Assembly (NCBI RefSeq): GCF_947500075.1
Contig: NZ_CANMQS010000003.1
Location: 124,001-188,000, forward strand
Source: an uncultured Sulfitobacter sp.
GTDB taxonomy: Bacteria; Pseudomonadota; Alphaproteobacteria; Rhodobacterales; Rhodobacteraceae
Reading direction: 5' to 3'
Length of the DNA: 64,000 nt
Positions 9,305 to 17,817 of the stretch are shown in pieces; position 1 is the stretch's first letter; each line of letters starts with the position of its first letter. Under the pieces are notes generated by a model, which was given only the letters and a program-made list of their open reading frames with translations, was not told where the DNA came from and made no database searches. The position numbers and the translations under genes were made by a program.

Positions 9305-9316
9305 ATGACCGATTAG
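9305..9316 (+). other. Ribosome site, ATG and in-frame TAG at the head of the serine hydrolase
   Basis: A strong Shine-Dalgarno sequence (GGGAGGAAAC) precedes ATG at 9305. The codons are ATG-ACC-GAT-TAG, and the frame then continues unbroken into the serine-hydrolase gene, with the next usable start a GTG at 9338. The eleven codons between the ATG and the GTG (MTD, stop, QSVLDTA) read like the normal N-terminus of this family. TAG therefore looks like a recent nonsense mutation or a sequencing error. Confidence 0.75.
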
Positions 9317-9337
9317 CAATCCGTTCTAGACACCGCT

Positions 9338-10456
9338 GTGGCCCAGCACGACGTGCCCTTTGCCGTTGGCATGGTCGGCAACAGCGAAGGCATCACGTTT
9401 GAAGGGGTTGCCGGCAATGCGGCCGCCGGGCGCGCCGCGGACATCAATACAGTTTTTCGGATCTTCTCAATGACCAAGGGGATTGGCGCATTGGCGGCGA
9501 TGATCCTGATTGACCGCGGGAAGCTCAGCCTCGACACGCCTGTTGCGGACGTGTTGCCCGCATGGGGAAAAATGCAGGTTCTGGATGGGTTTGACGGAGA
9601 GACCCCGCGTCTCCGCGCGCCCAAGACCCAGGCCACGATACGGCATCTGGCCACCCATACCAGCGGCGCGGAATATGAGTTCTGGAACGCGGACATGCCG
9701 CGCTACATGGAGGCGACCGGTCACCCGACGGTGTTGAGCGGGATGAACATGGCGCTGGAACAAGCGCCCCTGATGTCTGATCCGGGCACCCGCTGGGGCT
9801 ACGGGCCTTCAATTGACTGGCTGGGCAAAGCCGTGGAAGCCGTCAGCGGGCAAAGCATCGTAGAGTTTTGCCAGACCGAGATTTTCGATCCTCTCGGCAT
9901 GAATTCCACCGCGTTCGAAGTCGAAGGCGACATGGCCGCGCGGCTTGCGGACGTCAAGGCGCGTGGAGAGGACGGCGCATTTGCTCCTTTTGAACTCGCA
10001 CCGCCCTCCAAGCCGGAATTCTATGGCATGGGGCATGCACTCTATTCGACCGCGCCGGACTACATGCGGTTCTTGCGCATGATCCTGAACAAAGGAACGC
10101 TTGATGGGGCACAGATCCTCTCCCCCGAAGCGGTGGCAGAGATGACGGCGGACCAGATGAACGGCCTGACCCTGACAAAGATGGTAACAATGGCACCGCC
10201 CGTGACTGCTGATTTCGATCCGTTCACGGGCACCAGAGTTGTGCATTCGGTGGGCTTCATGCGGAATGAGGAAGACATCCCCGGCAAGCGCAGTGCTGGC
10301 TCTCAGTCCTGGGCGGGCGTGCTGAATTCCCACTACTGGATCGATCCCAAGCGCGATGTGGCCGCAGTGATCATGACCCAATCCCTGCCCTTTGTGGAAG
10401 AACGTTTCATGAAGACCTATGACAGCTACGAACGGGCTGTGTACGCCAGCTTGTAA
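9338..10456 (+). CDS. Serine hydrolase (class C beta-lactamase/esterase family), start disrupted
   Basis: A 372-residue protein read from GTG 9338. The catalytic tetrad S-M-T-K (Ser44, Lys47) matches the beta-lactamase/EstB-type S-x-x-K motif. 'YGPS' is the Tyr motif, and the C-terminal 'SWAGVLNSHYWIDP' matches the W-x-G loop region. There is no signal peptide, so it is probably a cytoplasmic esterase or beta-lactamase-related hydrolase rather than a drug-resistance enzyme. The natural ATG at 9305 is followed three codons later by TAG, so translation needs re-initiation at GTG, which has no good ribosome site. The gene may be a very recent pseudogene. Confidence 0.75.
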   Translation: MAQHDVPFAVGMVGNSEGITFEGVAGNAAAGRAADINTVFRIFSMTKGIGALAAMILIDRGKLSLDTPVADVLPAWGKMQVLDGFDGETPRLRAPKTQATIRHLATHTSGAEYEFWNADMPRYMEATGHPTVLSGMNMALEQAPLMSDPGTRWGYGPSIDWLGKAVEAVSGQSIVEFCQTEIFDPLGMNSTAFEVEGDMAARLADVKARGEDGAFAPFELAPPSKPEFYGMGHALYSTAPDYMRFLRMILNKGTLDGAQILSPEAVAEMTADQMNGLTLTKMVTMAPPVTADFDPFTGTRVVHSVGFMRNEEDIPGKRSAGSQSWAGVLNSHYWIDPKRDVAAVIMTQSLPFVEERFMKTYDSYERAVYASL

Positions 10457-10478
10457 GAGAGAATCGCTTCCAACGGCA

Positions 10479-10506
10479 CCCTGTGTGGTTCATCTGCCAC
10501 ACAGGG
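10479..10506 (+). terminator. Stem-loop downstream of serine hydrolase
   Basis: A perfect 10 bp stem, CCCTGTGTGG (10479-10488) with CCACACAGGG (10497-10506), encloses an 8-base loop and starts 23 bases after the hydrolase stop. No T-tract follows, so it may stabilise the 3' end or need Rho. The rest of the 328 bp gap up to 10784 is AT-rich relative to its surroundings. It must contain the promoter of the next gene, but I cannot identify an operator in it. Confidence 0.5.
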
Positions 10507-10784
10507 CGCTCAGCACCTCCAAATGCCTACAAATTGTGCGAATACAGCATGGATTGGCGTTTCGGCGGAAATCTACACGCTGCACGGGAAACACAAAGCC
10601 TGTTTCACCGGGTCATTGGACACCCAGAAGAAACAATCAATGGATTATGCCCAGATTGTGACAGAACAAAGAGAAAATGCGGAAAAATTGCGGCGCAAAT
10701 GTGTTTTTTCCCATGGGCTAGTTGGTTCCGATCTGTTAACAATTAGGACAGTTACGTGGAAACAGACTTTGGGGGTTATACAAA

Positions 10785-11522
10785 GTGTTTGGTAAAATGA
10801 TGAAAGCAAAGGTTGGTGCAGCGGCATTGGCGGTGGCTTTTTCTGGTGCGGTTTTTACGGGTGGCGCGTCCGCCGGTACGATTAACCTTCAGAATGCAAC
10901 CGGTGAGTCGTCACCTTTCGGCACGCCTGCTTGGGCGCGTGAAGTTGCATATACAATCAATGGCGACACAGAGCGCAGCATTGCAGGTCTGTTCCGTCTA
11001 GAGGACCGCGACAGCGGTGAGGGCATCTTGGCCTGGTGTGTAGAACTGCTTCAGGACCTCGTCCTGCCGGGTGAGTTCCGCATGAACCAGACTATTCCGG
11101 GTGCCGCGACGATGGCGAACCTGAACAAGCTGTTCAATCAGTCCTATGACATGATCCTGGACGAACAGGTTGGCGTGAAGAAAGAAAAGAAAGCCGCTGG
11201 TTTCCAGCTGGCGATCTGGGAAATCATCACTGACTCCGAAGATGCATCCGGTCTGGACCTTGAAGATGGTGAATTCGTTGTCATCGACGGCGACGGCAAC
11301 ACAGAAGAAGGTGTTATCGGTAACGCAAGCTTCTACCTGTCACGCCTCGACCAAGCCGCCGATACAACCGACTACGAGCTGACAATCTGGAACAGCGGTA
11401 GGAGCCAGGACCTCGTCACGGCTGAAGAAACCGTTGCAGCGATCCCCGTTCCGGCCGCAGGTCTTCTGCTGCTGTCCGGTCTTGCAGGCTTTGGCGCACT
11501 GCGCCGCCGTCGCAAGTCCTGA
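10785..11522 (+). CDS. VPLPA-CTERM sorting domain-containing secreted protein
   Basis: A 245-residue exported protein. It has a signal peptide (about 1-31, cleaving near 'GGASA') and a C-terminal sorting signal 'IPVPAAGLLLLSGLAGFGALRRRRKS' in parts: the VPxPA motif at about 221-224, a hydrophobic helix, then a basic Arg cluster. This tripartite tail is the VPLPA-CTERM type, recognised by an exosortase that lies outside this window. The central region contains an AIWEII segment similar to extracellular proteins linked with exopolysaccharide. The start could be GTG 10785 (GGGGG ten bases upstream) or ATG 10797. The product is probably a surface or matrix protein. Confidence 0.85.
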   Translation: MFGKMMKAKVGAAALAVAFSGAVFTGGASAGTINLQNATGESSPFGTPAWAREVAYTINGDTERSIAGLFRLEDRDSGEGILAWCVELLQDLVLPGEFRMNQTIPGAATMANLNKLFNQSYDMILDEQVGVKKEKKAAGFQLAIWEIITDSEDASGLDLEDGEFVVIDGDGNTEEGVIGNASFYLSRLDQAADTTDYELTIWNSGRSQDLVTAEETVAAIPVPAAGLLLLSGLAGFGALRRRRKS

Positions 11523-11571
11523 TATCGGGAATGTCTCAGCGGGCTGTGGTCCGCTGAACCAAAGAATTGAG

Positions 11572-11602
11572 AAGGGGGAGAGCATTGCTTTCCCCCTTTT
11601 TC
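11572..11602 (+). terminator. Rho-independent terminator of the VPLPA-CTERM gene
   Basis: AAGGGGGA (11572-11579) pairs with TCCCCCTT (11591-11598), followed by a run of T. It sits about 50 bases after the stop codon, on the coding strand of the VPLPA-CTERM gene. The remainder of the gap to 11814 shows no gene I can support. Confidence 0.85.
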
Positions 11603-11814
11603 GTTGTGCTGCGCCTACGGACCTTTGCGTACCTGCGATTTTGAACCGCGCGGCCTTCGCCGATCATACTGAAACGCCTTTGATCTTGCGCGGGCGTTCT
11701 GAACAATCGGAATGACACTTCTCCCTCAGCGGAACAGGCAAACCAGATTGGCCGGATGCCGACACAGCATCACCAAGATGTCCGACATCCAGCCAGACAC
11801 ATCACCTGCAAAAC

Positions 11815-11849
11815 GAAAAAGGCCGCGCCAGATCACTCCGGCGCGGCCT
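11815..11849 (-). terminator. Rho-independent terminator of rpmI-rplT
   Basis: AGGCCGCGCC (11820-11829) pairs perfectly with GGCGCGGCCT (11840-11849). On the minus strand the hairpin is followed by a U-run (the A-run at 11815-11820). It ends the rpmI-rplT transcript 25 bases after the rplT stop. Confidence 0.9.
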
Positions 11850-11874
11850 CTCAATCTCTACAGTATCGTCTGAC

Positions 11875-12240
11875 TTACGCAGCCAGTGCCTTCTGTGCCT
11901 GCGCAACAATCGCGCCAAAGGCCTCGGGCTCATGCACGGCCAGATCGGCGAGAACCTTCCGGTCCACTTCGATTCCGGCCAGTGTCAGACCGTTGATGAA
12001 GCGGCTGTATGTCAGCGCCTCATCATGGGAGCGAACAGCGGCGTTGATCCGCTGGATCCACAGCGCGCGGAAGTTCCGCTTGCGATTCTTACGGTCACGG
12101 GTCGCATACTGGTTGGCCTTGTCGACGGCCTGTGTTGCTACCTTGAAAACGTTCTTGCGGCGGCCGTAATAGCCTTTGGCCGCTTTGACGATCTTCTTGT
12201 GACGGGCGTGGGTGACTGTTCCACCTTTTGTACGGGACAT
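11875..12240 (-). CDS. rplT: Large ribosomal subunit protein bL20
   Basis: A 121-residue ribosomal protein, full length. The very basic N-terminus ('[26 protein letters not shown]') and the globular C-terminus ('[18 protein letters not shown]') are standard for L20, which binds 23S rRNA early in 50S assembly. It follows rpmI by 15 bp in the usual order and ends in a strong terminator. infC, often the first gene of this operon, is not next to it. Confidence 0.98.
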   Translation of the reverse strand: MSRTKGGTVTHARHKKIVKAAKGYYGRRKNVFKVATQAVDKANQYATRDRKNRKRNFRALWIQRINAAVRSHDEALTYSRFINGLTLAGIEVDRKVLADLAVHEPEAFGAIVAQAQKALAA

Positions 12241-12255
12241 CTCAGCTCTCCTCTA

Positions 12256-12456
12256 TCAGCGGTCGTAGGGCATGAAGCCCTTGATGATCTTTGCATCGGG
12301 CTCCGACAGAGCTGTCGTGCCACGTGCGTTACGGATGAATTTCTTGCTCCGCTTGATCATGCCGTGCTGCTTGCCAGCCTGGCTGCCGATGACCTTGCCG
12401 GTCGCCGAGATCTTGAAGCGCTTCTTCGCGCTCGACTTCGTCTTCATCTTGGGCAT
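12256..12456 (-). CDS. rpmI: Large ribosomal subunit protein bL35
   Basis: A 66-residue basic ribosomal protein beginning '[15 protein letters not shown]' and containing '[14 protein letters not shown]', characteristic of L35. AGGAGA lies seven bases before the ATG. It is the first gene of the rpmI-rplT pair. The 137 bp upstream must hold its promoter and leader, but I see no confident motif. Confidence 0.98.
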   Translation of the reverse strand: MPKMKTKSSAKKRFKISATGKVIGSQAGKQHGMIKRSKKFIRNARGTTALSEPDAKIIKGFMPYDR

Positions 12457-12593
12457 TTCCGTCTCCTGTCTTCTACGGTGTACGCACGACTCGGCATGCC
12501 ACTTGGGCCGGACGCGCGGAATGAAGCTGGCGTATAGGACGCGGCGACGTCGGGTGCAAGAGAATTACGCGCCCGCTGCGGCGCAATTCATGG

Positions 12594-12818
12594 TCAGGGC
12601 AGGAATCTGGCAAACACACGCACGAAAACATCCGGAATGCCCTGCATCGTATATCCGTTCGGGTTCTGTTGCAGGGCATAGAGGATCAATCCCCCACCGA
12701 TCAAAACGGTCAGGGCAGAAGCGCGGGGTGCCCGGCTATCCGCCAGCGCGGATAGAATCGACGGCACCGAAAAGGCCGCAATCACCAGACCAAGAACAAG
12801 GGCCAGATCAGGCTCCAT
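12594..12818 (-). CDS. Small two-helix membrane protein
   Basis: A 74-residue protein with two predicted membrane helices (about 5-26 and 34-50) and a short C-terminal tail. AAGGAGAG lies before the ATG, so translation should be efficient. I do not recognise a named family. It lies 31 bp downstream of pyk on the same strand and is probably co-transcribed with it. Confidence 0.8.
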   Translation of the reverse strand: MEPDLALVLGLVIAAFSVPSILSALADSRAPRASALTVLIGGGLILYALQQNPNGYTMQGIPDVFVRVFARFLP

Positions 12819-12849
12819 GCCGCTCTCCTTTATTTTGACGTAAAGGAAC

Positions 12850-14295
12850 CTACTCCGGATCAGCGGGATAAATCAAACGTTCGTCGCAGGGGGCGACGCG
12901 CAGGATATTGGTGGTGCCAGGCACGTTGAAGGGCACACCGGCTGTGACCACGATCAGATCCTCAGGTCCTGCAAACCCCTCGGACCGCGCAGCGCGGACG
13001 GCATTGACGACCGCCATCTTGAAGCGGGTCAAAGCCTCGGTCACCACACAGGTGGTGCCCCAGCTGAGCGCCAGACGCCCCGCAGTCTTCTTCGTCGATG
13101 TCATGGCAATGATCGGCACGCGCGGGCGCTCCCGCGCCGTCAGCAGGGCTGTGGCGCCGCTCTGGGTGTAGCAGGCAATCGCCTTGATCTCTGTGGTTTC
13201 CGCAATCTCTCGGGCGGCGGCAACGATACCGTCCGCCACAGTGGTCCTGTCCGCAGACCGTGAAGCTTCGATGATCTGGGTATAGGTCGGGTCCTGCTCC
13301 ACCTCCGTGGCAACACGGTCCATCGTCTTGACCGCTTCCAGCGGATAGCTGCCAGCCGCTGATTCCGCACTGAGCATCACGGCATCGGCGCCTTCATAGA
13401 TTGCCGTCGCCACGTCAGAAACCTCAGCACGGGTCGGCATTGGGCTTTCGATCATGCTTTCCAGCATTTGCGTGGCCACGATCACCGGCTTGCCTGCTGC
13501 CCGGCACTTGCGCACCAGACGTTTCTGAATAGGCGGCACGTTTTGCACGGGCAGTTCCACACCCAGATCCCCACGCGCGACCATGATCCCGTCACTGACA
13601 GCCAAAATGTCATCAAAGCGCTCGACGGCGGAGGGCTTCTCGATCTTCGACAAAAGGGCCGCGCGGCCTTTGGCCAGCCTGCGCGCCTCTTCCACGTCTT
13701 CGGGACGCTGCACAAAGCTCAGCGCCAGCCAATCCACACCCAGCTCGCAAGCAAACTCCAGATCGGCGCGGTCCTTGTCCGACAGCGCCGCCAGCGGCAG
13801 CACCACATCCGGCACGTTCACGCCTTTGCGGTTGGAGATCGTGCCGCCAATGACAACTTCGCAATTTGCGTGTTCCGCGCTGCACTCAAGAACCTTCAAC
13901 CTGATCTTGCCGTCATTGACCAACAGGGATGCACCCGGCTCAAGGGCGGCAAAAATCTCCGGATGGGGCAAGCAGACACGCGATGCGTCCCCTTCCGTCG
14001 GATCAAGGTCGAGCCGGAACTGCGCACCTTCGGTCAGTTCCTCGCTTTCTTGCGCAAAGACGCCGACCCGCAGTTTTGGCCCCTGAAGGTCTGCCAGAAT
14101 GCCGATGGTACTGCCGAGGTTCTCTTCAACCTCACGGATGACGCGGTGTTTCTGGCGAATCTCGTCATGGGTGCCGTGGCTCATGTTCAGCCGGAACACG
14201 TCAGCGCCTGTGGTGTGCAGTGCCTCGATCATCTCATAGGTTTCGGATGCCGGACCAAGGGTCGCCACGATCTTCACATTCCGCGAGCGTCTCAT
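12850..14295 (-). CDS. pyk: Pyruvate kinase
   Basis: A 481-residue enzyme converting phosphoenolpyruvate and ADP to pyruvate and ATP, the last step of glycolysis. The N-terminus 'VKIVATLGPAS' and 'VFRLNMSHG' begin the TIM barrel. 'LSKIEKPSA' contains the catalytic Lys-Glu, 'GDLGVELP' binds the metal, and 'VATQMLESMI' is the signature helix. The usual 'LSGETA' segment reads 'LSAESA' here. The C-terminal regulatory domain is complete. ATG 14295 has AAGGAAC upstream; the open frame continues 18 codons further without a better site. Confidence 0.97.
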   Translation of the reverse strand: MRRSRNVKIVATLGPASETYEMIEALHTTGADVFRLNMSHGTHDEIRQKHRVIREVEENLGSTIGILADLQGPKLRVGVFAQESEELTEGAQFRLDLDPTEGDASRVCLPHPEIFAALEPGASLLVNDGKIRLKVLECSAEHANCEVVIGGTISNRKGVNVPDVVLPLAALSDKDRADLEFACELGVDWLALSFVQRPEDVEEARRLAKGRAALLSKIEKPSAVERFDDILAVSDGIMVARGDLGVELPVQNVPPIQKRLVRKCRAAGKPVIVATQMLESMIESPMPTRAEVSDVATAIYEGADAVMLSAESAAGSYPLEAVKTMDRVATEVEQDPTYTQIIEASRSADRTTVADGIVAAAREIAETTEIKAIACYTQSGATALLTARERPRVPIIAMTSTKKTAGRLALSWGTTCVVTEALTRFKMAVVNAVRAARSEGFAGPEDLIVVTAGVPFNVPGTTNILRVAPCDERLIYPADPE

Positions 14296-14485
14296 CTGTG
14301 TTCCTTCGTATCTAGGTATCTGGGCTTCCGCGCATGTTAGCGATAACAATGCGTCACCGCCAGCCTCGCGTCCCCTCTATCGCGTCAGACAGTTTCATAA
14401 TTGTGACAACACGACCACCGCTGATCTGATCCGGCTCCTTGACAGTTGCCCTGAAACCCCCACCTCCTGAGGCAAAGGAGAGACC

Positions 14486-14812
14486 ATGTCAGATCAAAGC
14501 CCCACCCAGACCGAGATTGAGCTTCAGGCCGCTGCCTTCCGCCGTTTGCAGCAGCATTTGATGCAGGATCGCACCGACGTGCAGAACATCGATATGATGA
14601 ACCTTACCGGGTTCTGCCGCAATTGCCTCAGCCGCTGGTATCAGGAAGCCGCAAACGCACGCGGCATCGAAATGGGGAAAGAAGAAGCCCGCGCGTTATT
14701 CTATGGCATGACTATGGCAGACTGGAAGGCAAACTATCAGGCAGATGCGTCCCCAGCACAGCAGGATGCCTTTAAAACCGCCTTTGCAGAGAATGTCGGA
14801 AACAAGGAATAG
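14486..14812 (+). CDS. DUF1244 family protein
   Basis: A 108-residue soluble protein with the family segment 'GFCRNCLSRWY', in which two cysteines are spaced C-x2-C, followed by 'YGMTMADWKANYQ'. DUF1244 members occur widely in Proteobacteria and their function is not established. AAAGGAGA precedes the ATG. It is divergent from pyk across a 190 bp gap that must contain both promoters. A GCCCC/GGGGC hairpin just after the stop may end the transcript. Confidence 0.9.
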   Translation: MSDQSPTQTEIELQAAAFRRLQQHLMQDRTDVQNIDMMNLTGFCRNCLSRWYQEAANARGIEMGKEEARALFYGMTMADWKANYQADASPAQQDAFKTAFAENVGNKE

Positions 14813-14880
14813 CCCCCGAAATGGGGCAATTCTGTTCTTGAAACAGGAACAATACCCGGTCGCATATCGCAACTGACGAC

Positions 14881-14901
14881 GCCTAAATGACAAATTTAGG
14901 C
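14881..14901. promoter_or_regulatory. AT-rich inverted repeat upstream of RTX-like gene
   Basis: GCCTAAAT (14881-14888) and ATTTAGGC (14894-14901) form a perfect 8 bp inverted repeat with a 5-base spacer, 67 bp before the RTX-like gene. The 21 bp length and symmetry suit a dimeric repressor site. No regulator can be assigned. Confidence 0.4.
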
Positions 14902-14967
14902 AAAATTTGACAAGAAAATGCCACGTCCCTTAGCCCTTGGGTATCCAATTAGGTCAGGGGGACCACC

Positions 14968-15852
14968 ATGCTTGCTGTTTATGCCATTCCGGTGCTGTTG
15001 GGTATTGGGCTGCTCGCGTTGCTGATTGATGACGATGATGATGCGGAGTCTGAAGAACGTCAGACCGTCGAACTGGACGAAGACGACGAAACCTTCGAAG
15101 GCACCGACGCGCCGGAACGCGCCATTGGCAATGCTTTGGCAAATGAAATGCTGGGCGAAGGCGGCGACGACATCCTGCTCGGCCTTGGTGGCGGGGACGC
15201 CATTGATGGCGGCGCAGGCAATGACACGGTTTATGGCGGGAATGGCAGTGATTTCGCCGTCGGCGGTGCTGGCGAGGACAGCGTGTTTCTGGGCGATGGC
15301 GATGATGCCTACGCCTCCGATGACGAAGACCGCTATGACGCAGGTGACGATCTGGTGCGCGGCGGCGCCGGAGACGATCTGATTTCCGACGTGCGCGGAT
15401 CTAACACCCTGTTTGGTGATCTGGGGAATGACGTGTTGCTGGCGGCGGATGGTCTTGGGGATGAAGACTTCACCGAACCTGCGGAATTCGGCACCACCGA
15501 CACCCTGTCGGGTGGTTTTGGCGATGACACGCTGGCGGGCGATGATGGGGACGTGATGACCGGCGGTGCCGGCGCGGATGAGTTCATTTCCATCAATGAT
15601 CTCAGCAGACCGACACAAGACGCGGTCGTGATCACCGACTTCGACCCCGAAGAGGACGTGTTGAACATCCTGATCACTGAACCTGCGGATGAAGACAGCG
15701 AGGTGCTGTTCGAATTTGATGAGGACGAAGGGGCGGTCAACGCGATCTATGAAGGGCGGACAGTCGCGATCCTGCGTGGGTTGGACGAAGACACGCTGCC
15801 CTCCCTCTCTGCCGCGATCACTGCGCCGGATGAGCCTCTGGTACGGGTCTGA
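14968..15852 (+). CDS. Membrane-anchored RTX-like calcium-binding repeat protein
   Basis: A 294-residue, very acidic protein. A single hydrophobic helix (about residues 4-20) is followed directly by a run of Asp. The middle holds glycine/aspartate nonapeptide repeats of the hemolysin type ('GGAGNDTVYGGNGSDF', 'GGAGDDLI', 'GGFGDDTLAG', 'GGAGADEF') that bind calcium as a parallel beta-roll. The C-terminus ('VITDFDPEEDVLNI') matches the domain that usually follows these repeats. Unlike secreted RTX proteins it carries an N-terminal anchor, so the roll is probably tethered to the inner membrane facing the periplasm. The partner is unknown. Confidence 0.85.
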   Translation: MLAVYAIPVLLGIGLLALLIDDDDDAESEERQTVELDEDDETFEGTDAPERAIGNALANEMLGEGGDDILLGLGGGDAIDGGAGNDTVYGGNGSDFAVGGAGEDSVFLGDGDDAYASDDEDRYDAGDDLVRGGAGDDLISDVRGSNTLFGDLGNDVLLAADGLGDEDFTEPAEFGTTDTLSGGFGDDTLAGDDGDVMTGGAGADEFISINDLSRPTQDAVVITDFDPEEDVLNILITEPADEDSEVLFEFDEDEGAVNAIYEGRTVAILRGLDEDTLPSLSAAITAPDEPLVRV

Positions 15853-15872
15853 CCCTTTCAGAGGCCGAAACG

Positions 15873-15908
15873 AAAAAACAGCCCACGCATGACGCGGGCT
15901 GCTTTTTC
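15873..15908. terminator. Bidirectional terminator between RTX-like gene and dat
   Basis: CAGCCC (15879-15884) pairs with GGGCTG (15896-15901). The stem is flanked by six A on the left and a T-run on the right, so it can stop both the plus-strand RTX-like transcript and the minus-strand dgcN-dgcA-dat transcript. Confidence 0.85.
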
Positions 15909-15931
15909 TTGTCTTGCACCAGTCTGGCGGC

Positions 15932-16792
15932 TCAAACGGCTTTCTTGCGCATCTCGTCCAGATAAATCTCCCGCAGCCGTGTCGCCACGCTGCCGGGTGT
16001 GCCATCGCCCAGTTGCGCGCCGTCAATCTCCACCACTGGCATGACAAACGCACTGGCCGAGGTGGTGAAGGCCTCATCCGCCTGCATCGCCTCATCAATG
16101 GTAAAGTTGCGTTCTTCCACCACCATCTGCGCCTCTTTCGCCAGCCGCAGCACGGCGGCGCGGGTGATCCCGTGCAGGATGTCATTGCTCAGCGCGCGGG
16201 TGATGATCTTGTTGCCCTTCACGATATAGGCGTTGTTGGACGTCCCTTCCGTGACAAACCCGTCCTCGACCATCCAGGCATCATCGCACCCTGCCTTCTT
16301 GGCCATCATCTTGCCCATCGACGGATAGAGCAGCTGCACCGTCTTGATGTCGCGCCGCCCCCAGCGGATGTCTTCGATTGATATGATCTTGGCACCCTTC
16401 TTGGCCGCAGGGCTGTTCGCCATTCCGGGTTTATTCTGGGTGAACAGCACGATGGAGGGCTCGGTTGTTTCGGGGTCGGGGAAAGCAAAATCCCGGTCGC
16501 CGTCGGATCCACGGGTGATCTGCAGGTAAATCAGCCCTTCTTCAATCTCATTGGCGCGCACCAACTCACGGTGCACTTCCAACAGATCGTCCTTGCTGAT
16601 CGGATTGCGCATTTCCAGCTCGTTCAATGACCGGGACAGGCGCACCGCATGGCCATCAAAGTCAATCAATTTGCCATCCAGTACAGAGGTCACTTCATAC
16701 ACCCCATCCGCCATCAGAAACCCCCGATCAAAGATCGAAATGGTCGCTTCATTCTCCGGCATGTAGTCGCCGTTCACGTAAACTGTTCGCAT
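15932..16792 (-). CDS. dat: D-amino-acid aminotransferase (PLP fold type IV)
   Basis: A 286-residue class IV aminotransferase. The N-terminal 'ISIFDRGFLMADGVYEV', the PLP-lysine segment 'RRDIKTVQLLYPSMGK' and 'VTEGTSNNAYIV' are typical of D-alanine/D-amino-acid transaminases rather than branched-chain ones. It moves the amino group from D-amino acids to 2-oxoglutarate, giving D-glutamate. It is the last gene of the operon with dgcN and dgcA; its ATG starts two bases after the dgcA stop, so translation is coupled. A related 4-amino-4-deoxychorismate lyase is possible but less likely in this context. Confidence 0.85.
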   Translation of the reverse strand: MRTVYVNGDYMPENEATISIFDRGFLMADGVYEVTSVLDGKLIDFDGHAVRLSRSLNELEMRNPISKDDLLEVHRELVRANEIEEGLIYLQITRGSDGDRDFAFPDPETTEPSIVLFTQNKPGMANSPAAKKGAKIISIEDIRWGRRDIKTVQLLYPSMGKMMAKKAGCDDAWMVEDGFVTEGTSNNAYIVKGNKIITRALSNDILHGITRAAVLRLAKEAQMVVEERNFTIDEAMQADEAFTTSASAFVMPVVEIDGAQLGDGTPGSVATRLREIYLDEMRKKAV

Positions 16793-16794
16793 GT

Positions 16795-17760
16795 CTATCC
16801 CCATAGTTCCGGTGCAGGCGGATGCACCCCGTTTTCATCAAAGACCAAAGGTGTCTTTCGATCCTCGCCTAACAAAAGGGGGCCATCCAGATCAACAAAA
16901 GAGACACCTTGCGCCACAAGTGTCGCAGGGGCCATGGCCAGCGATGACCCCACCATGCAGCCGACAAACACATCATACCCCTTCGCCAGCGCCGCTTGTC
17001 GCAGGCGCAGCGCTTCGGTCAGACCACCGGTCTTGTCGATCTTGATATTGACCATGTCGTACTTGCCTTTGAGGTCGGGCAGGCTCGCGGTGTCATGGGC
17101 GCTTTCGTCCGCGCAGACGGGCACGGGCCGGTCCATCCCGACGAGTGCTTCATCATCCCCCGCAGGTAGTGGCTGCTCCACCAGTTTGACGCCCAGCCGC
17201 AGCAGATGCGGCGCCAGATCGGAATAGACCTCAGCCGACCAGCCTTCGTTTGCGTCAATGATGATGGTCGATTGCGGCGCACCTGCACGCACCGCTTCCA
17301 GCCGGGGCATGTCATCCGGCGTGCCCAGCTTGATTTTCAAAAGCGGGCGAAAGGCATTCTCTGCCGCCTGCGCCTGCATCTTCTCAGGGTCATCCAGGGA
17401 CAAGGTATATGCTGTGATCTGCGGCTTGGGCGCGGGCAAGCCGATCAGGTCCCAAACCCGCTTTCCCGCACGTTTGGCTTCCAGATCCCACAGCGCGCAA
17501 TCCACCGCATTGCGGGCCGCCCCCGCAGGCAACAGATCATAAAGGCTGTCGTGGGTGATCTCCCCCTCAAGCCCCTCAATCTGCGCCGTGACAGATTCCA
17601 GTGTCTCATCATACCGCGCATAGGGCACACATTCGCCCCAGCCCGTGACTCCCCCTTCGCTCAGCCGCACGGTCAGCACCTTGGCTTCCGTCCGCGACCC
17701 GCGCGAAATGGTAAACACCTGCGCCAGACGAAAGACGTCCGCTGTCACTTCAATACGCAT
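16795..17760 (-). CDS. dgcA: Dipeptide epimerase-type racemase, DgcA-like (enolase superfamily)
   Basis: A 321-residue enolase-superfamily enzyme of the muconate-lactonizing/dipeptide-epimerase group. The catalytic K-x-K is in 'LLKIKLG', the metal ligands are in 'IDANEGWS', 'VEQPLP' and 'CADES', and the second-face lysine is in 'VNIKIDKTGG'. The family classically epimerises L-Ala-D/L-Glu. Next to DgcN it matches DgcA, which racemises N-acetyl-D-glutamate to N-acetyl-L-glutamate in marine bacteria. GGTGGGA precedes ATG 17760. The DgcA assignment depends on the neighbouring DgcN gene. Confidence 0.85.
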   Translation of the reverse strand: MRIEVTADVFRLAQVFTISRGSRTEAKVLTVRLSEGGVTGWGECVPYARYDETLESVTAQIEGLEGEITHDSLYDLLPAGAARNAVDCALWDLEAKRAGKRVWDLIGLPAPKPQITAYTLSLDDPEKMQAQAAENAFRPLLKIKLGTPDDMPRLEAVRAGAPQSTIIIDANEGWSAEVYSDLAPHLLRLGVKLVEQPLPAGDDEALVGMDRPVPVCADESAHDTASLPDLKGKYDMVNIKIDKTGGLTEALRLRQAALAKGYDVFVGCMVGSSLAMAPATLVAQGVSFVDLDGPLLLGEDRKTPLVFDENGVHPPAPELWG

Positions 17761-17817
17761 CGTCCCACCTTCATTTGGCCTCAAAACTCAATTCCGCGCC
17801 CGCACCCGGTGCGACGG

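Noticed and set aside
9338-10456. Serine hydrolase as an antibiotic-resistance beta-lactamase
   Set aside because: It has the S-x-x-K motif but no signal peptide and Y-G-P-S in place of Y-x-N; it looks like an esterase-type family member.
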